DNA of 64,000 bases from Ramlibacter sp. WS9 (GTDB taxonomy: Bacteria > Pseudomonadota > Gammaproteobacteria > Burkholderiales > Burkholderiaceae_C). Positions 31,924 to 40,255 of this stretch are shown here, in pieces. The stretch's first letter is position 1. Every line of letters starts with the position of its first letter. Below the pieces are notes generated by a model. The model made no database searches, was not told the DNA's origin, and saw only the letters and a program-made list of their open reading frames with translations. The position numbers and the translations under genes were made by a program. The stretch lies in the NCBI RefSeq assembly GCF_003797765.1, contig NZ_RKMB01000012.1, forward strand, positions 1-64,000, written 5' to 3'.

Positions 31924-32200
31924 GCAAAGCTGTGCGTAAGCGGGCTGCGGCGCGGCTACGGCGTTCGGCTTCGGTGCTGCGCCCCTCCAGCCGAATCCCC
32001 TGCGCCGGGCGACCCCGCGGCCCAGCGCGGCACAACTCACGGCGCAAGCGCCGTTCAGACAGGTGCCGCGAGCATGAGACGGTCGCATGGCTCGATCCGC
32101 GCGCTGTGCGCGCTCCTCGTAGCCATGCTGGGCCGCGGGGTCACCCGCCGCAGGCGCCTGGGCTCTATTCGCGCCGCAGCCCGCCCACGCACAGCTTTGC
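31924..32200. repeat. Long imperfect palindrome 1 in the ftsZ-lpxC gap
   Basis: The outer arms are about 31924-31954 and 32169-32200 (GCAAAGCTGTGCG on one side, CGCACAGCTTTGC on the other, then GCGGGCTGCGGCGCG and its partner). An inner perfect 16-base pair joins 32011-32026 and 32127-32142 (GACCCCGCGGCCCAGC and its complement). Many short frames cross it, but none resembles a protein. A transcript could form a hairpin of about 270 bases. Confidence 0.7.
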
Positions 32201-32293
32201 AACCACCATTTCGGCGCGCCACCGGTGAGGTGCCACCCCTGCGTCTTCTGCCCAGATTTTCGGCGCGCCACGCCGGCACGCCACGCTCTCACT

Positions 32294-32545
32294 GCAACGC
32301 CGCACACGGCTGGGCCGCGGCGCGAGTAAAGCCCAGACGCCCGCGGTGGACGGTCTTGCGGCCCAGCGTCGCTTGCGACGCGACAGTCTCATGCTCGCGG
32401 CGCCTGTTTGAACCGAGCGAAGCTCGGTGAGTTGCGCCGCGCGGGCCGCAAGACCGTTCAGCGTGGGGAATCCGGCCATAGGTGCGAAGCACCGCTGCCG
32501 GACGTCGTAGCCATCGCGCCGCGGCCCAGCCGTGTGCGGCGTTGC
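32294..32545. repeat. Long imperfect palindrome 2 in the ftsZ-lpxC gap
   Basis: The outer arms 32294-32325 and 32514-32545 are perfectly complementary over 32 bases. An inner perfect 15-base pair joins 32350-32364 and 32443-32457 (ACGGTCTTGCGGCCC and its complement). Part of the loop (GCGAGCATGAGAC and neighbours) is shared in inverted form with palindrome 1, so the two are related. No gene is supported in 31694-32624. The lpxC promoter must lie after about 32545, but I cannot pick it out. Confidence 0.75.
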
Positions 32546-32624
32546 CGCGAGGTCCAAGAACGCAACACAAGGGGTTTACCAGCCCTTCATGGTGCCTTCA
32601 GCCCTGCCCCCTTAAAATTGCCAC

Positions 32625-33548
32625 ATGCTCCAGCAACGCACCCTCAAGACCCTGACCAAGGCGGTCGGCGTGGGCCTGCACAGCGGCCAGCGGGTCGAGC
32701 TGACGCTGCGTCCGGCCCCGCCGGACACGGGCATCGTTTTCCGGCGCGTGGACTTGCCGATCCCGGTCGACATCCCGGTGTCGGCCCAGGTCGTGACGGA
32801 CACGCGCATGGCGTCGACCATTTCGAATGGTGGCGCGAAGGTGATGACGGTCGAACATTTGATGTCGGCGTGCGCGGGCCTGGGCATCGACAACCTGTAC
32901 GTCGACATCACCGCCGAAGAAACACCCATCCTCGACGGTTCCTCGGCGTCCTTCGTGTTTCTGCTGCAAAGCGCGGGCATCGTGACGCAGAACGCGCCGC
33001 GCCGCTTCATCCGCGTGCTGAAACCGGTGGAAGTGCGCGAAGGGGAAGGCGACAACCTCAAATGGGTGCGGCTGGATCCGTACCACGGCTACAAACTGCG
33101 TTTCGAGATCGAGTTCAATCACCGTGTGGTCAGTTCCACGGGCCAGTCGGTGGAATTCGACCTCGGCACCGGCTCTTACGCGCGCGACATCGCGCGGGCC
33201 CGCACGTTCGGCTTCACCAAGGACGTGGAGATGATGCGCGCCAACGGCCTCTCCCTCGGCGGGGGCCTGGACAACGCGGTGGTGATGGACGACTACCGCG
33301 TGCTCAATACCGAGGGCTTGCGCTACGACGACGAGTTCGTGAAGCACAAGATGCTCGACGCGATGGGTGATCTCTACCTCATCGGCCGTCCGCTGCTGGC
33401 GGCGTACAGCGCCTTTCGTTCCGGCCACGCGCTCAACAACAAGCTGTTGCGTGAACTGCTGGCGCAGCCGGGCTCGTACGAGATCGTCACTTTCGAAAAC
33501 GAAAAACTCGCGCCTGCCGGCTTTGCCCAGGTGGCGCGGGCCTGGTAG
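32625..33548 (+). CDS. lpxC: UDP-3-O-acyl-N-acetylglucosamine deacetylase LpxC
   Basis: LpxC is the zinc deacetylase that commits precursors to lipid A. The 307-residue protein starts [21 protein letters not shown]. Zinc ligands are H78 (MTVEHLMSA) and the His/Asp of [10 protein letters not shown] near residues 237-241, with the catalytic His in RSGHALNN. Two similar sandwich domains are visible. It is the usual gene after ftsZ, here separated by a terminator and a repeat-rich gap. Confidence 0.97.
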   Translation: MLQQRTLKTLTKAVGVGLHSGQRVELTLRPAPPDTGIVFRRVDLPIPVDIPVSAQVVTDTRMASTISNGGAKVMTVEHLMSACAGLGIDNLYVDITAEETPILDGSSASFVFLLQSAGIVTQNAPRRFIRVLKPVEVREGEGDNLKWVRLDPYHGYKLRFEIEFNHRVVSSTGQSVEFDLGTGSYARDIARARTFGFTKDVEMMRANGLSLGGGLDNAVVMDDYRVLNTEGLRYDDEFVKHKMLDAMGDLYLIGRPLLAAYSAFRSGHALNNKLLRELLAQPGSYEIVTFENEKLAPAGFAQVARAW

Positions 33549-33553
33549 CCGCA

Positions 33554-33730
33554 ATGCTGCTGTTTCGCTGGGCGATGCTGATGCTGCTGCTGGCATCGGC
33601 CGTGTGTTTCGCGTTCTATGCGGGGACAGGGCAGGCGCGCTTCAAACGCTACGGCCTCATCACCTTGAAGTGGACGTTGATCGCCGCGTTCGCCTTCTTC
33701 GCGGTGCTGATCCTCGAGCGCCTGGCCTAG
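33554..33730 (+). CDS. Small two-helix membrane protein
   Basis: A 58-residue protein (MLLFRWAMLMLLLASAVCF and on) starts five bases after the lpxC stop. It has two hydrophobic segments (about 5-23 and 38-56) joined by a basic loop (GQARFKRYG), so it is probably an inner-membrane hairpin. I recall similar short frames after lpxC in related genomes, but no function is known to me. Tight spacing to lpxC suggests cotranscription. Confidence 0.65.
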   Translation: MLLFRWAMLMLLLASAVCFAFYAGTGQARFKRYGLITLKWTLIAAFAFFAVLILERLA

Positions 33731-33743
33731 GCACCGGCGTGCG

Positions 33744-34340
33744 ATGAGCCCGGACGCAGCCGCATTCGACCTCTACCGGGACGGGGCGTTTTTCGATGAA
33801 CGGCAGTGCGGTGCGCTGCTCGCTGAACTTCGCGTCGCGCCCGCTGCCGCAGCGACCGTCTACGGCCGCGGCCAGGCAGGGGCAGTCGACGAGCGGGTGC
33901 GCAAGGTCGCACGCCTCGCCCCCTCGCCCGAAACCGTGGCCCGCGTCACGCAACGCCTCCACGATGCGCGCGACGCGGTCGCGGCCCACTTCGGCGTGGC
34001 CCTCACCACTTGCGAAGATCCGCAGTTCCTGCGCTACCGCGAAGGCGACTTCTTCGTCGCCCACCAGGACGGCAACACCGGCATGCTGTTGTCTGACACC
34101 GAGCAGTCGCGCAAGATTTCGGTGGTGATTTTTCTCAGCCACCAATCCGAAACGCCGCGGCCCGGAACCCATGGCGGCGGTGCGCTCGTCTTCACCGAAT
34201 GGCGCCCAGGCCACAAGTCCGGGCGCTACAGCCTTTCCGCGGAAGCCGGGATGCTGGTCGCGTTCACGGCGGACACGACCCACGAAGTGATGCCGGTGGC
34301 CTGGGGCGACAGGTACTCGATCGTGAGCTGGTACGCCTGA
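33744..34340 (+). CDS. 2OG-Fe(II) oxygenase, prolyl-4-hydroxylase type
   Basis: The 198-residue protein matches the P4Hc fold. The iron ligands are H107 and D109 (AHQDGNTG) and H180 (DTTHEVMPV), and R190 (GDRYSIVSWY) would bind 2-oxoglutarate. GGGALVF precedes the second half of the double-stranded beta helix. The substrate is unknown; it may hydroxylate a protein Pro or Lys. It starts 13 bases after the small membrane protein and is convergent with ruvC across about 135 bases in which I see no gene. Confidence 0.85.
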   Translation: MSPDAAAFDLYRDGAFFDERQCGALLAELRVAPAAAATVYGRGQAGAVDERVRKVARLAPSPETVARVTQRLHDARDAVAAHFGVALTTCEDPQFLRYREGDFFVAHQDGNTGMLLSDTEQSRKISVVIFLSHQSETPRPGTHGGGALVFTEWRPGHKSGRYSLSAEAGMLVAFTADTTHEVMPVAWGDRYSIVSWYA

Positions 34341-34476
34341 AGGCCACGGCGGCGCCATTCCCATGTCGCTGATGTATCGCAAGCCGCATGCGGCACTGGA
34401 GTCCCAACTATGACGCATCCCGTTCGCCTGTACTTCGACGCGGCATCGATGCCGGCGCGACAGCCGGGCGCAACGG

Positions 34477-35025
34477 TCAGTAAGTCCGCCCGCCCTTGAA
34501 CATCCCGCTGGTCTTGCGTGCCGTACCTGTGGCCTCAGCGATCCGCGCCATGGCCGCACCCGCATGCGCGTGCGTGATGGCCAGTCCCAATGCGTCGGCG
34601 GCGTCCTTGCCAGGCAGGCCGGGCAGTTTCAACAGGCGCTTCACCATCTCCTGAACCTGCCCCTTGGCCGCCTTGCCATGGCCTGCGATGGCCTTCTTCA
34701 TCTGCAGCGCCGTGTATTCCGCGACAGCGAGGTCGCAAGCCACCAGCGCTGTCACGCAGGCACCCCGCGCCTGCCCTAGTAACAGCGTGGCCTGCGGGTT
34801 GACGTTGACGAAGACGATTTCCACGGCGGCGCAATCGGGTTGGTAGCGCGCCTTCACCTCGGCGATGCCGTCGAACAGCACTTTGAGCCGCGCAGGCAAG
34901 TTGCCCCGATCCAGGTGCGTGGTGGTGATGGTTCCGCTGGCCACGTAGGTCAGTGCATGGCCGGCCATGTCGACCACGCCAAAACCGGTGGTCTGGAGGC
35001 CAGGGTCGATGCCGAGAATGCGCAT
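34477..35025 (-). CDS. ruvC: Holliday junction resolvase RuvC
   Basis: RuvC cuts Holliday junctions delivered by RuvAB. The 182-residue protein has the four acidic catalytic residues: D7 (GIDPGLQ), E69 (AAVEIVFVN), D141 and D144 (GKDAADALG). The basic C-terminus is [14 protein letters not shown]. The frame stays open far upstream through the neighbouring gene, but the family start MRILGIDPG at 35025 is clear. It lies five bases after the cdsA-like gene, so the three minus-strand genes form an operon without ruvAB. Confidence 0.95.
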   Translation of the reverse strand: MRILGIDPGLQTTGFGVVDMAGHALTYVASGTITTTHLDRGNLPARLKVLFDGIAEVKARYQPDCAAVEIVFVNVNPQATLLLGQARGACVTALVACDLAVAEYTALQMKKAIAGHGKAAKGQVQEMVKRLLKLPGLPGKDAADALGLAITHAHAGAAMARIAEATGTARKTSGMFKGGRTY

Positions 35026-35030
35026 GATCG

Positions 35031-36017
35031 TCAGGCCCCGAAATACCAGCGTGCCGAATGAAAGAAGATCGGTGCGGCAAAGCACAGGGCGTCCACACGA
35101 TCCAGCAACCCGTTCGCGCCGGTGACCGACATCCCACGCTGGCCCCAGGCCGTGACGCCGCGATCGCGCTTGAGCGCCTTCATGACCAGGTGTCCCAACG
35201 AGCCGGCGGCGCAGGCGATGAATGCCATCACCAGCGCCTGCCCGGGCTTGAACGGCGTGATGAACGAGAGCACGCCGCCGGCGAAGCTGCCGACGACCAT
35301 CCCCACCATCCAGCTGTACCAGTTGAAGCTCTTGCTGACCTCGGGTGCGCTCGGTGGACGCTTCAGCCGCCGCGTGACCAGGTGCTGCACCAGCATGCAG
35401 GTCTGCACCACCATGACCAGGAAGAACACCATGAAGGCGCCCTTGCCCTCGTAGTTCCGGAAGTCCAGCAGCAGCACCGCGGGCACGTGGCTCATGCCGT
35501 AGATGCACACCATGATGCCCCACTGCAGCTTGGCATTGCGCTCCAGGAAGCGCTGCGAGTCGCCGGCGAGCGCGCTCACCACGGGAATCGCCAGGAAGAC
35601 GTAGACCGGGATGAACACGGTGAACAGGTCGAAATGCTCGGCGCGGACCAGCCAGAACTGGATCGGCAGCACGACGAAGAACGCGAGCACCAGGCTGCGG
35701 TGGTCGCCGCGCCGCGTCGGCGACAGGGTGATGAACTCGCGCAGCGCGAAGAAGGCGATCAGCGCGAACAGCAGCGTCGCCACCGTGTCGCCCAGGGCCC
35801 AGGCCATCCAGAACACGACCACCATGAACCACGACGTGCCCAGCAGCTTTCTGAAATTCTTCAGCTCGGCGTGCCAGGCCTCATCGTGCGCGTCGGCATT
35901 CTCGCGGAACGTGAGCAGGAACGCCGTCACGCTCACGGCGATAAGGATGCCGAAGACGATGATGAAGAGCGCAGCCACCTGCTGGCTGGGCGTGAGGCTG
36001 CGAAGGAAATGGTTCAT
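35031..36017 (-). CDS. Phosphatidate cytidylyltransferase-like membrane protein
   Basis: The 328-residue protein has about eight membrane helices and ends in the CTP_transf_1 signature region: [14 protein letters not shown], then [17 protein letters not shown]. CdsA makes CDP-diacylglycerol for phospholipid synthesis. The usual C-terminal GHGGxxDRxD is here [11 protein letters not shown]. Relatives paired with a PlsC-like gene are often a second, non-essential CdsA, so I leave the symbol blank. It starts four bases after the acyltransferase stop. Confidence 0.85.
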   Translation of the reverse strand: MNHFLRSLTPSQQVAALFIIVFGILIAVSVTAFLLTFRENADAHDEAWHAELKNFRKLLGTSWFMVVVFWMAWALGDTVATLLFALIAFFALREFITLSPTRRGDHRSLVLAFFVVLPIQFWLVRAEHFDLFTVFIPVYVFLAIPVVSALAGDSQRFLERNAKLQWGIMVCIYGMSHVPAVLLLDFRNYEGKGAFMVFFLVMVVQTCMLVQHLVTRRLKRPPSAPEVSKSFNWYSWMVGMVVGSFAGGVLSFITPFKPGQALVMAFIACAAGSLGHLVMKALKRDRGVTAWGQRGMSVTGANGLLDRVDALCFAAPIFFHSARWYFGA

Positions 36018-36021
36018 GCGA

Positions 36022-36633
36022 TCAGACTTCCCGCAGCGCGATCACGGCCTGCCGCGCGCGGTCGAGAAAAGGCCGGCGCTCTTCCCCGGGCTCCACCTGG
36101 ATCGGCGTGCCGAAGGTGACGGAGCACAGGATCGGCACCGGCACCACTTCGCCCTTGGGCATCACGCGCTGGATGTTGTCGATCCACGCCGGCACCAGCA
36201 CGACATGGGGAAACTTCTGCGCCAGGCTGTACAGGCCGGACTTGAAGGACTGCGGTTCCTCGGCGTTGCCGCGGGTGCCTTCGGGAAAGATGATGATCGA
36301 GTCGCCCCGTTCCAGTGCATCGGCCAGCGGCTGCAGCGGGTCTTCGTCGCCCTTGCGTTCCCGGTCCACATAGACCGCGTTGAACACCGCCGTCGTGATC
36401 CATTGGCGAAACGGGGTCTTCGTCCAGTAGTCTTTGGCCGCGATCGGCCGGGTGATGCTGCGCAGTTCTTCCGGCAGCGCGGCCCACATCATCACCAGGT
36501 CGGCATGGCTCTGGTGGTTGGCGAAGTAGATCCGTTGTTCCGCTTTCGGCGGGCAGCCGTACCAGCGGGCCTGGGCACCGGTCAGCGTCCGGATCAACCC
36601 GAGGAGGAACAGGCTCATGAGCTTGGCAAGCAT
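36022..36633 (-). CDS. 1-acyl-glycerol-3-phosphate acyltransferase (PlsC-like)
   Basis: The 203-residue protein begins MLAKLMSLFLLGL with a membrane-associated helix. The acyltransferase motifs are NHQSHAD (HX4D, catalytic) and FPEGTRG (phosphate binding), with FNAVYVDRERKG between them. It probably acylates lysophosphatidate. Paired with the cdsA-like gene it forms a short phospholipid operon. The start at 36633 is preferred on domain grounds; the frame is open to 36783 but the added residues are unconvincing. Confidence 0.85.
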   Translation of the reverse strand: MLAKLMSLFLLGLIRTLTGAQARWYGCPPKAEQRIYFANHQSHADLVMMWAALPEELRSITRPIAAKDYWTKTPFRQWITTAVFNAVYVDRERKGDEDPLQPLADALERGDSIIIFPEGTRGNAEEPQSFKSGLYSLAQKFPHVVLVPAWIDNIQRVMPKGEVVPVPILCSVTFGTPIQVEPGEERRPFLDRARQAVIALREV

Positions 36634-36776
36634 GGCTGGATGATATGCGGGCGCGGGAAGGCGGCTGGGGAGGCGGGCAACCAGGGGGGCGACAAGCTGA
36701 TGGCTTTTTGCTACGCTACGCGTCGAATGCAAGATCCGGGGGCCTTGACCCACCGGGCACAGCGGAGGAATCAGCT

Positions 36777-37565
36777 TTGTCATGTCTCAATCCGGCAGCG
36801 GCCGCTTCGACGCCCGCGCGCTTGCATGTCCCCGAACGCCTCCCGGCGGGGCGCCCCGCCGCAGGCTTGCGGCCGCAGGGGCACCATTCCGACGAGCAGC
36901 TGCGCACGCTCGCGTACGAGGTGACGCTGGCCGAGGCGCGCGAGCGGGAGCGCATCGCCACAGGGCTGCATGACGACATCGGCCAGGTCCTGGCGATCGT
37001 CGGCCTGAAGCTGGGGGAACTGGGCGAATCGGCCGACCCCGCAGCGCGTGCCGAGCTGGTCGGCGAATTGCGCGGCCTGGTGCAACAGGCGTCCCGCGCG
37101 ACGCGCACCGCCACCTTCGAGCTCAGTTGTCCTGTGCTGCACCAGCTGGGGCTGCAGGCCGCCATCGAAAGTCTGGCCCCGCGGGCCAAGGCGGCCAACA
37201 ACCTCGACCTGGTGGTCAGCGGCTCGCTGCCGCCTCTCAACCTGCCCGACCAGGTGCTGGCGGTCGTCTTTCGCGTGGTGCGCGAGCTGGTTGCCAACGT
37301 CGGGCGGCACGCGCGGGCCGGCACGGCGCGGGTACAGCTGTATGCCACGGCAGACAGGCTGAGCGTGGCCGTGGCCGATGACGGCGCCGGCTTCGACACG
37401 GCACGATCGCGAATCGGCTTCGGGCCGGAAGGCGGCTACGGCTTGTTCAGCGCCGAGGCGCAGGTCCAGGCGATCGGCGGCCGCCTGGACATCGAATCGG
37501 CGCCCGGCCGCGGCACGCGCGCGACCATCCTGCTGCCACTGGCGAATGGGGAGAAACACGAATGA
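36777..37565 (+). CDS. Cytoplasmic NarL-type sensor histidine kinase
   Basis: I take TTG at 36777 as the start because GGAGGA lies eight bases upstream; this gives 262 residues. An ATG at 36782 is in another frame. There is no membrane helix and no recognisable input domain, only about 40 low-complexity residues before the HisKA_3 box (ERERIATGLHDDIGQ, phospho-acceptor H65). The ATPase domain has the N-box RELVANVGRHARAG, DDGAGFD and GGYGLFSAEAQV. It overlaps the response regulator by ATGA. Position directly before the injection-system genes makes it a candidate regulator of that cluster. Confidence 0.85.
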   Translation: MSCLNPAAAASTPARLHVPERLPAGRPAAGLRPQGHHSDEQLRTLAYEVTLAEARERERIATGLHDDIGQVLAIVGLKLGELGESADPAARAELVGELRGLVQQASRATRTATFELSCPVLHQLGLQAAIESLAPRAKAANNLDLVVSGSLPPLNLPDQVLAVVFRVVRELVANVGRHARAGTARVQLYATADRLSVAVADDGAGFDTARSRIGFGPEGGYGLFSAEAQVQAIGGRLDIESAPGRGTRATILLPLANGEKHE

Positions 37566-38245
37566 CCATCCGAATCGTGATCGCCGACGATCACCGCATC
37601 ATGCGCGACGGGCTGGTGGCCCTGCTGCGCGGCCAACCCGATTTCGAAGTGGTGGGTGAAGCCCCCGACGGCGCCGAACTTGCCCGGCTGACGCGAAAGC
37701 TGAAGCCCGACATCGCGGTGACCGATCTGTCGATGGCCGGCCTGAACGGGCTGGAGGCCATACGCCGCATTCGCGCCGACGAACCGGGGGTCAAGCTGCT
37801 CTGCCTCTCGGTGCACGCGGAAAGCCGGCTCGTACTGGCCGTGCTGGACGCGGGCGCCTCGGGCTATGTGCTCAAGGAATGCTCGTTCGAGGAGCTGGTC
37901 CAGGCCATCCGCCAGGTGGTTGCGGGGCAGGTCTATCTGAGCGCACAGTTGGTGGGCGTCGTGGTGCAGGAGTATCGAGCCCGCGTGACCGGCGGCGCGC
38001 CGCAGGACAGCGCTTCGGTGCTGACGCCGCGCGAGCGCGAGCTGGTGCAGCTTTTCTCGGAAGGGTATTCCACCAACGCGATCGCCGAGCGCCTGTATGT
38101 CAGTGCCAAGACGGTCGCGACCCACCGGCAACACATCCTGCAGAAGCTGCGCATCGGCAGCATGGCCGAACTCACGCGCTATGCGCTGCGCGAGGGACTG
38201 AGCTCGCTTGACAGCGGCGGAGCCTCGGCGCTGCCCGCGGCCTGA
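37562..38245 (+). CDS. NarL/FixJ-type response regulator
   Basis: The 227-residue protein has a receiver domain (residues 1-120, IADDH acidic pair, phospho-acceptor D55 in VTDLSM, K near 105) and a LuxR-type helix-turn-helix (about 155-215, LTPRERELVQLFSEG and AERLYVSAKTVATHR). It is coupled to the kinase gene by an ATGA overlap, so the pair is a likely cognate two-component system acting on DNA. Confidence 0.93.
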   Translation: MTIRIVIADDHRIMRDGLVALLRGQPDFEVVGEAPDGAELARLTRKLKPDIAVTDLSMAGLNGLEAIRRIRADEPGVKLLCLSVHAESRLVLAVLDAGASGYVLKECSFEELVQAIRQVVAGQVYLSAQLVGVVVQEYRARVTGGAPQDSASVLTPRERELVQLFSEGYSTNAIAERLYVSAKTVATHRQHILQKLRIGSMAELTRYALREGLSSLDSGGASALPAA

Positions 38246-38269
38246 GGCGAACTTCGGCATTCGTTACCG

Positions 38270-38291
38270 CCAATCTCAGCCTTTGACCGAT
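38270..38291 (+). promoter_or_regulatory. 22-base direct repeat, copy 1, before the second response regulator
   Basis: CCAATCTCAGC followed by CTTTGACCGAT. It matches copy 2 (38717-38738) at 18 of 22 bases. It begins 56 bases before the GTG at 38326 that I prefer as the start of the receiver gene; copy 2 begins 57 bases before the first injection-system gene. The equal spacing suggests a shared promoter or regulator site. Confidence 0.45.
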
Positions 38292-38325
38292 GGCGGCTGC
38301 GGGGCTGCCCGCGCATGCTGCGCAG

Positions 38326-38703
38326 GTGAGCATTCGAATCGCTTTGGTCGACGACCACACGCAGTTCCGCAACTACCTGGCCGACGTTCTGTCGCGGCAA
38401 CCCGGCCTCTCGGTCGTGATGCAAGCGGCGGACGGCGTGGCCGCGGCCCATGCGCTGAACGCGCTGCCGCCCGGCGGGCTTCCCGACGTGGTGCTGATGG
38501 ACGTCGACATGCCGCGCGGCGGCGGCATCGCCGCCACCCGAAGGATCGCCCGCGAACACGTGGGCCTGCGCATCATCGCGCTTTCCATGCACGACGACCC
38601 GCGCCTGTGCGACGCCATGCGCGAGGCGGGTGCCTGTGCCCATGTTCTCAAGAGCGAGCCTCTTCCGGTGCTGCTGGCCGCCGTTCGCGGAAGTGCGATC
38701 TAG
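38326..38703 (+). CDS. Single-domain response regulator (receiver only)
   Basis: From GTG 38326 the protein has 125 residues and begins MSIRIALVDDH, the normal start of a receiver. The phospho-acceptor is D59 (VLMDVDMPRGG), and LSMHD and the K of VLKSE complete the site. The protein stops directly after the receiver, with no output domain. An ATG at 38290 in the same frame would add 12 residues (AAAGLPAHAAQ) and is possible. It may be a phosphate shuttle or sink for the adjacent kinase. Confidence 0.8.
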   Translation: MSIRIALVDDHTQFRNYLADVLSRQPGLSVVMQAADGVAAAHALNALPPGGLPDVVLMDVDMPRGGGIAATRRIAREHVGLRIIALSMHDDPRLCDAMREAGACAHVLKSEPLPVLLAAVRGSAI

Positions 38704-38716
38704 GATGTTTGGAAGC

Positions 38717-38738
38717 CCAATCTCAGCAATTTGCCGAT
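38717..38738 (+). promoter_or_regulatory. 22-base direct repeat, copy 2, before the injection-system operon
   Basis: CCAATCTCAGC followed by AATTTGCCGAT, in the 70-base gap between the receiver gene and the first eCIS gene. See copy 1 at 38270. GCCGATTA (38733-38740) also resembles the -10 element of flagellar sigma-28 promoters, but no matching -35 is present. Confidence 0.45.
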
Positions 38739-38773
38739 TAACCGGACGGATGAGGCTGGCTATCGTCGGCCCC

Positions 38774-39346
38774 ATGATCGATGTCGCCATCAGCCACGTT
38801 GCCGCGCAGTTGAACCAGTCGCTGCGCAGCCGGTTCGGCGTGGCGGAGGATCTGGTCGCCATTTCCAGCTTGCTGGAGCAGGACGGCAGCGTCGTTCCCG
38901 AAGTGGCCAACAAGGTGGTCGCTTTCCTGGTGAACGTGGAGCGTGAGACCATGCCCTATCGCGTGGGCGCGCCTCACGGCGGGCCGGCGCGTTCGGTCGT
39001 CACCAACGCGCCGGTCTACCTGAACCTGCTGGTGATGTTCGCCGCCAACTTCGGTGGGCGCAACTATGCCGAAGCGCTGAAATTCCTTTCGGGCACCATC
39101 GGGTTTTTCCAGGCCCGGCCGGCTTTCGACCCCCAGAGCAGCCCGGGGCTCGATCCGCGCATCGACAAGCTGACGCTGGAGATCGAGAACCTCAACACAG
39201 CGGACCTGAGCAACCTGTGGGGCATCCTCGGCGGCAAGTACCTGCCGTCGATCCTCTACCGCATGCGCATGGTGACCATCGACGAAGGCCGGGTCACGGG
39301 CCAGGACACGCCGATTCTGCGGCCGCAAGCCGCCGTCATGCCATGA
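38774..39346 (+). CDS. eCIS tail terminator/cap protein, DUF4255 (Pvc16/Afp16-like)
   Basis: The 190-residue protein starts MIDVAISHVAAQLNQSLR, the pattern of DUF4255 proteins, and carries YRMRMVTIDEG near its end. In Afp/PVC particles this family caps the tail and ends tube and sheath growth. It is the first gene of a long run of tightly spaced genes and overlaps the next by ATGA. An ATG at 38750 could add eight residues; I prefer 38774 on family grounds. Confidence 0.85.
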   Translation: MIDVAISHVAAQLNQSLRSRFGVAEDLVAISSLLEQDGSVVPEVANKVVAFLVNVERETMPYRVGAPHGGPARSVVTNAPVYLNLLVMFAANFGGRNYAEALKFLSGTIGFFQARPAFDPQSSPGLDPRIDKLTLEIENLNTADLSNLWGILGGKYLPSILYRMRMVTIDEGRVTGQDTPILRPQAAVMP

Positions 39347-40227
39347 GCACGGCGGCCGGTTTCCTTCCCTTCTTCAGCGTGGCGGTCGAACACGGCTACT
39401 TTGCCGACGGCCATTGCCCGGTGCTCCAGTGGCAGCCCACGCCGGCCACTGCGAGCTTGCTGGAGCGGGCCGGATGCCGGACCGCCCGGTCGCGAGGCGG
39501 CCTTGCCGTGTATGCGGACGAGGCCCGGTTGCCTGCGCTGCGGGCTTTCCTGCGCGACGAGCGGGACCCGTTTCGCCTCACGTACCGGCTGCTCTCGCAC
39601 GACAGCCAGTTCGAAAGCTATACCGGCGGTGCCCCGTCCGAGCCGGACCGCGTCCTGCTCCTCACCAGCGCCGCAGCCGTGGCCGACGACACTGGTGATG
39701 ACGCCGTTACCTGGCGCCTGCATCCCGATCCCGAAGTGGGTTCTGCGCAATACCTGCCGCGCACGGACGAACGCGTCGCCGCCGTGCTGGCGCCGCATGA
39801 AAGACTGATGCGCCCTGCGCCTGTGGTGCAACTGGCGTTCGGCCCCGGCGACGCGCCGGGCCAGGAGCCGGCCCCCGCGCAGCAGCAGGGCAAACGGTTT
39901 CGCATCCGCTTCGCCGCGCGCGCGACGCTGTGGAAATATTTTCTGTTCGGGCCGTGGAGCGCTTCCGGGGTGGAAGTGGTGGATCTCGCGCGGCAAGTCG
40001 CTTTCGGCGCCCCCGGGCCCGAGAGCCTTCCCGATGGCCGTGCGGCGGTGACGGTGAGGTCCTCGGGCCCCATCGTGCTGCAGCAGCGGCCGACGCAGCG
40101 CTTTCAGCTGCGAAGCCGCGAAGAAGGCCAGGACGCGGCCGTCCTGATCGATCGCCTGCCCTTTGCCTCGCCCGGAAGTCTCGGCGGCAGTGAAGGCGGT
40201 GTTCCCGTTTCGGAAATCTACGTGTGA
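39343..40227 (+). CDS. eCIS-associated protein of unknown function
   Basis: The 294-residue protein (MSTAAGFLPFFSVAVEHGYF) has no domain I can name. The first half is alpha/beta with many Arg and Asp. The second half contains FRIRFAARATLWKYFLFG, then SSGPIVLQQRPTQRFQLR, which reads like a beta-sandwich. There is no signal peptide or membrane helix. It is overlapped by the cap gene (ATGA) and lies 28 bases before the sheath gene, so it is probably a structural or assembly factor of the particle. Confidence 0.7.
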   Translation: MSTAAGFLPFFSVAVEHGYFADGHCPVLQWQPTPATASLLERAGCRTARSRGGLAVYADEARLPALRAFLRDERDPFRLTYRLLSHDSQFESYTGGAPSEPDRVLLLTSAAAVADDTGDDAVTWRLHPDPEVGSAQYLPRTDERVAAVLAPHERLMRPAPVVQLAFGPGDAPGQEPAPAQQQGKRFRIRFAARATLWKYFLFGPWSASGVEVVDLARQVAFGAPGPESLPDGRAAVTVRSSGPIVLQQRPTQRFQLRSREEGQDAAVLIDRLPFASPGSLGGSEGGVPVSEIYV

Positions 40228-40255
40228 CAGCTCAATCGTTTGACAGGAGGAAGTG

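Noticed and set aside
30404-32047. Minus-strand open frame of 547 codons opposite ftsZ
   Set aside because: It is antisense to ftsZ and runs into the repeat-rich gap; no domain can be seen.
31588-32570. Several open frames of 90-280 codons on both strands in the ftsZ-lpxC gap
   Set aside because: They cross the terminator and both palindromes, repeat the same Arg/Ala-rich peptide in opposite orientations, and lack ribosome sites.
36782-36973. ATG start (MSQSGSGRF) for a protein upstream of the kinase
   Set aside because: It is in another frame from the HisKA_3 and ATPase motifs. The TTG at 36777 with GGAGGA fits the kinase frame.
38714-38740. Sigma-28 promoter before the eCIS operon
   Set aside because: GCCGATTA resembles the -10 element, but the bases at the -35 position do not match, so I left it as an unspecified repeat element.
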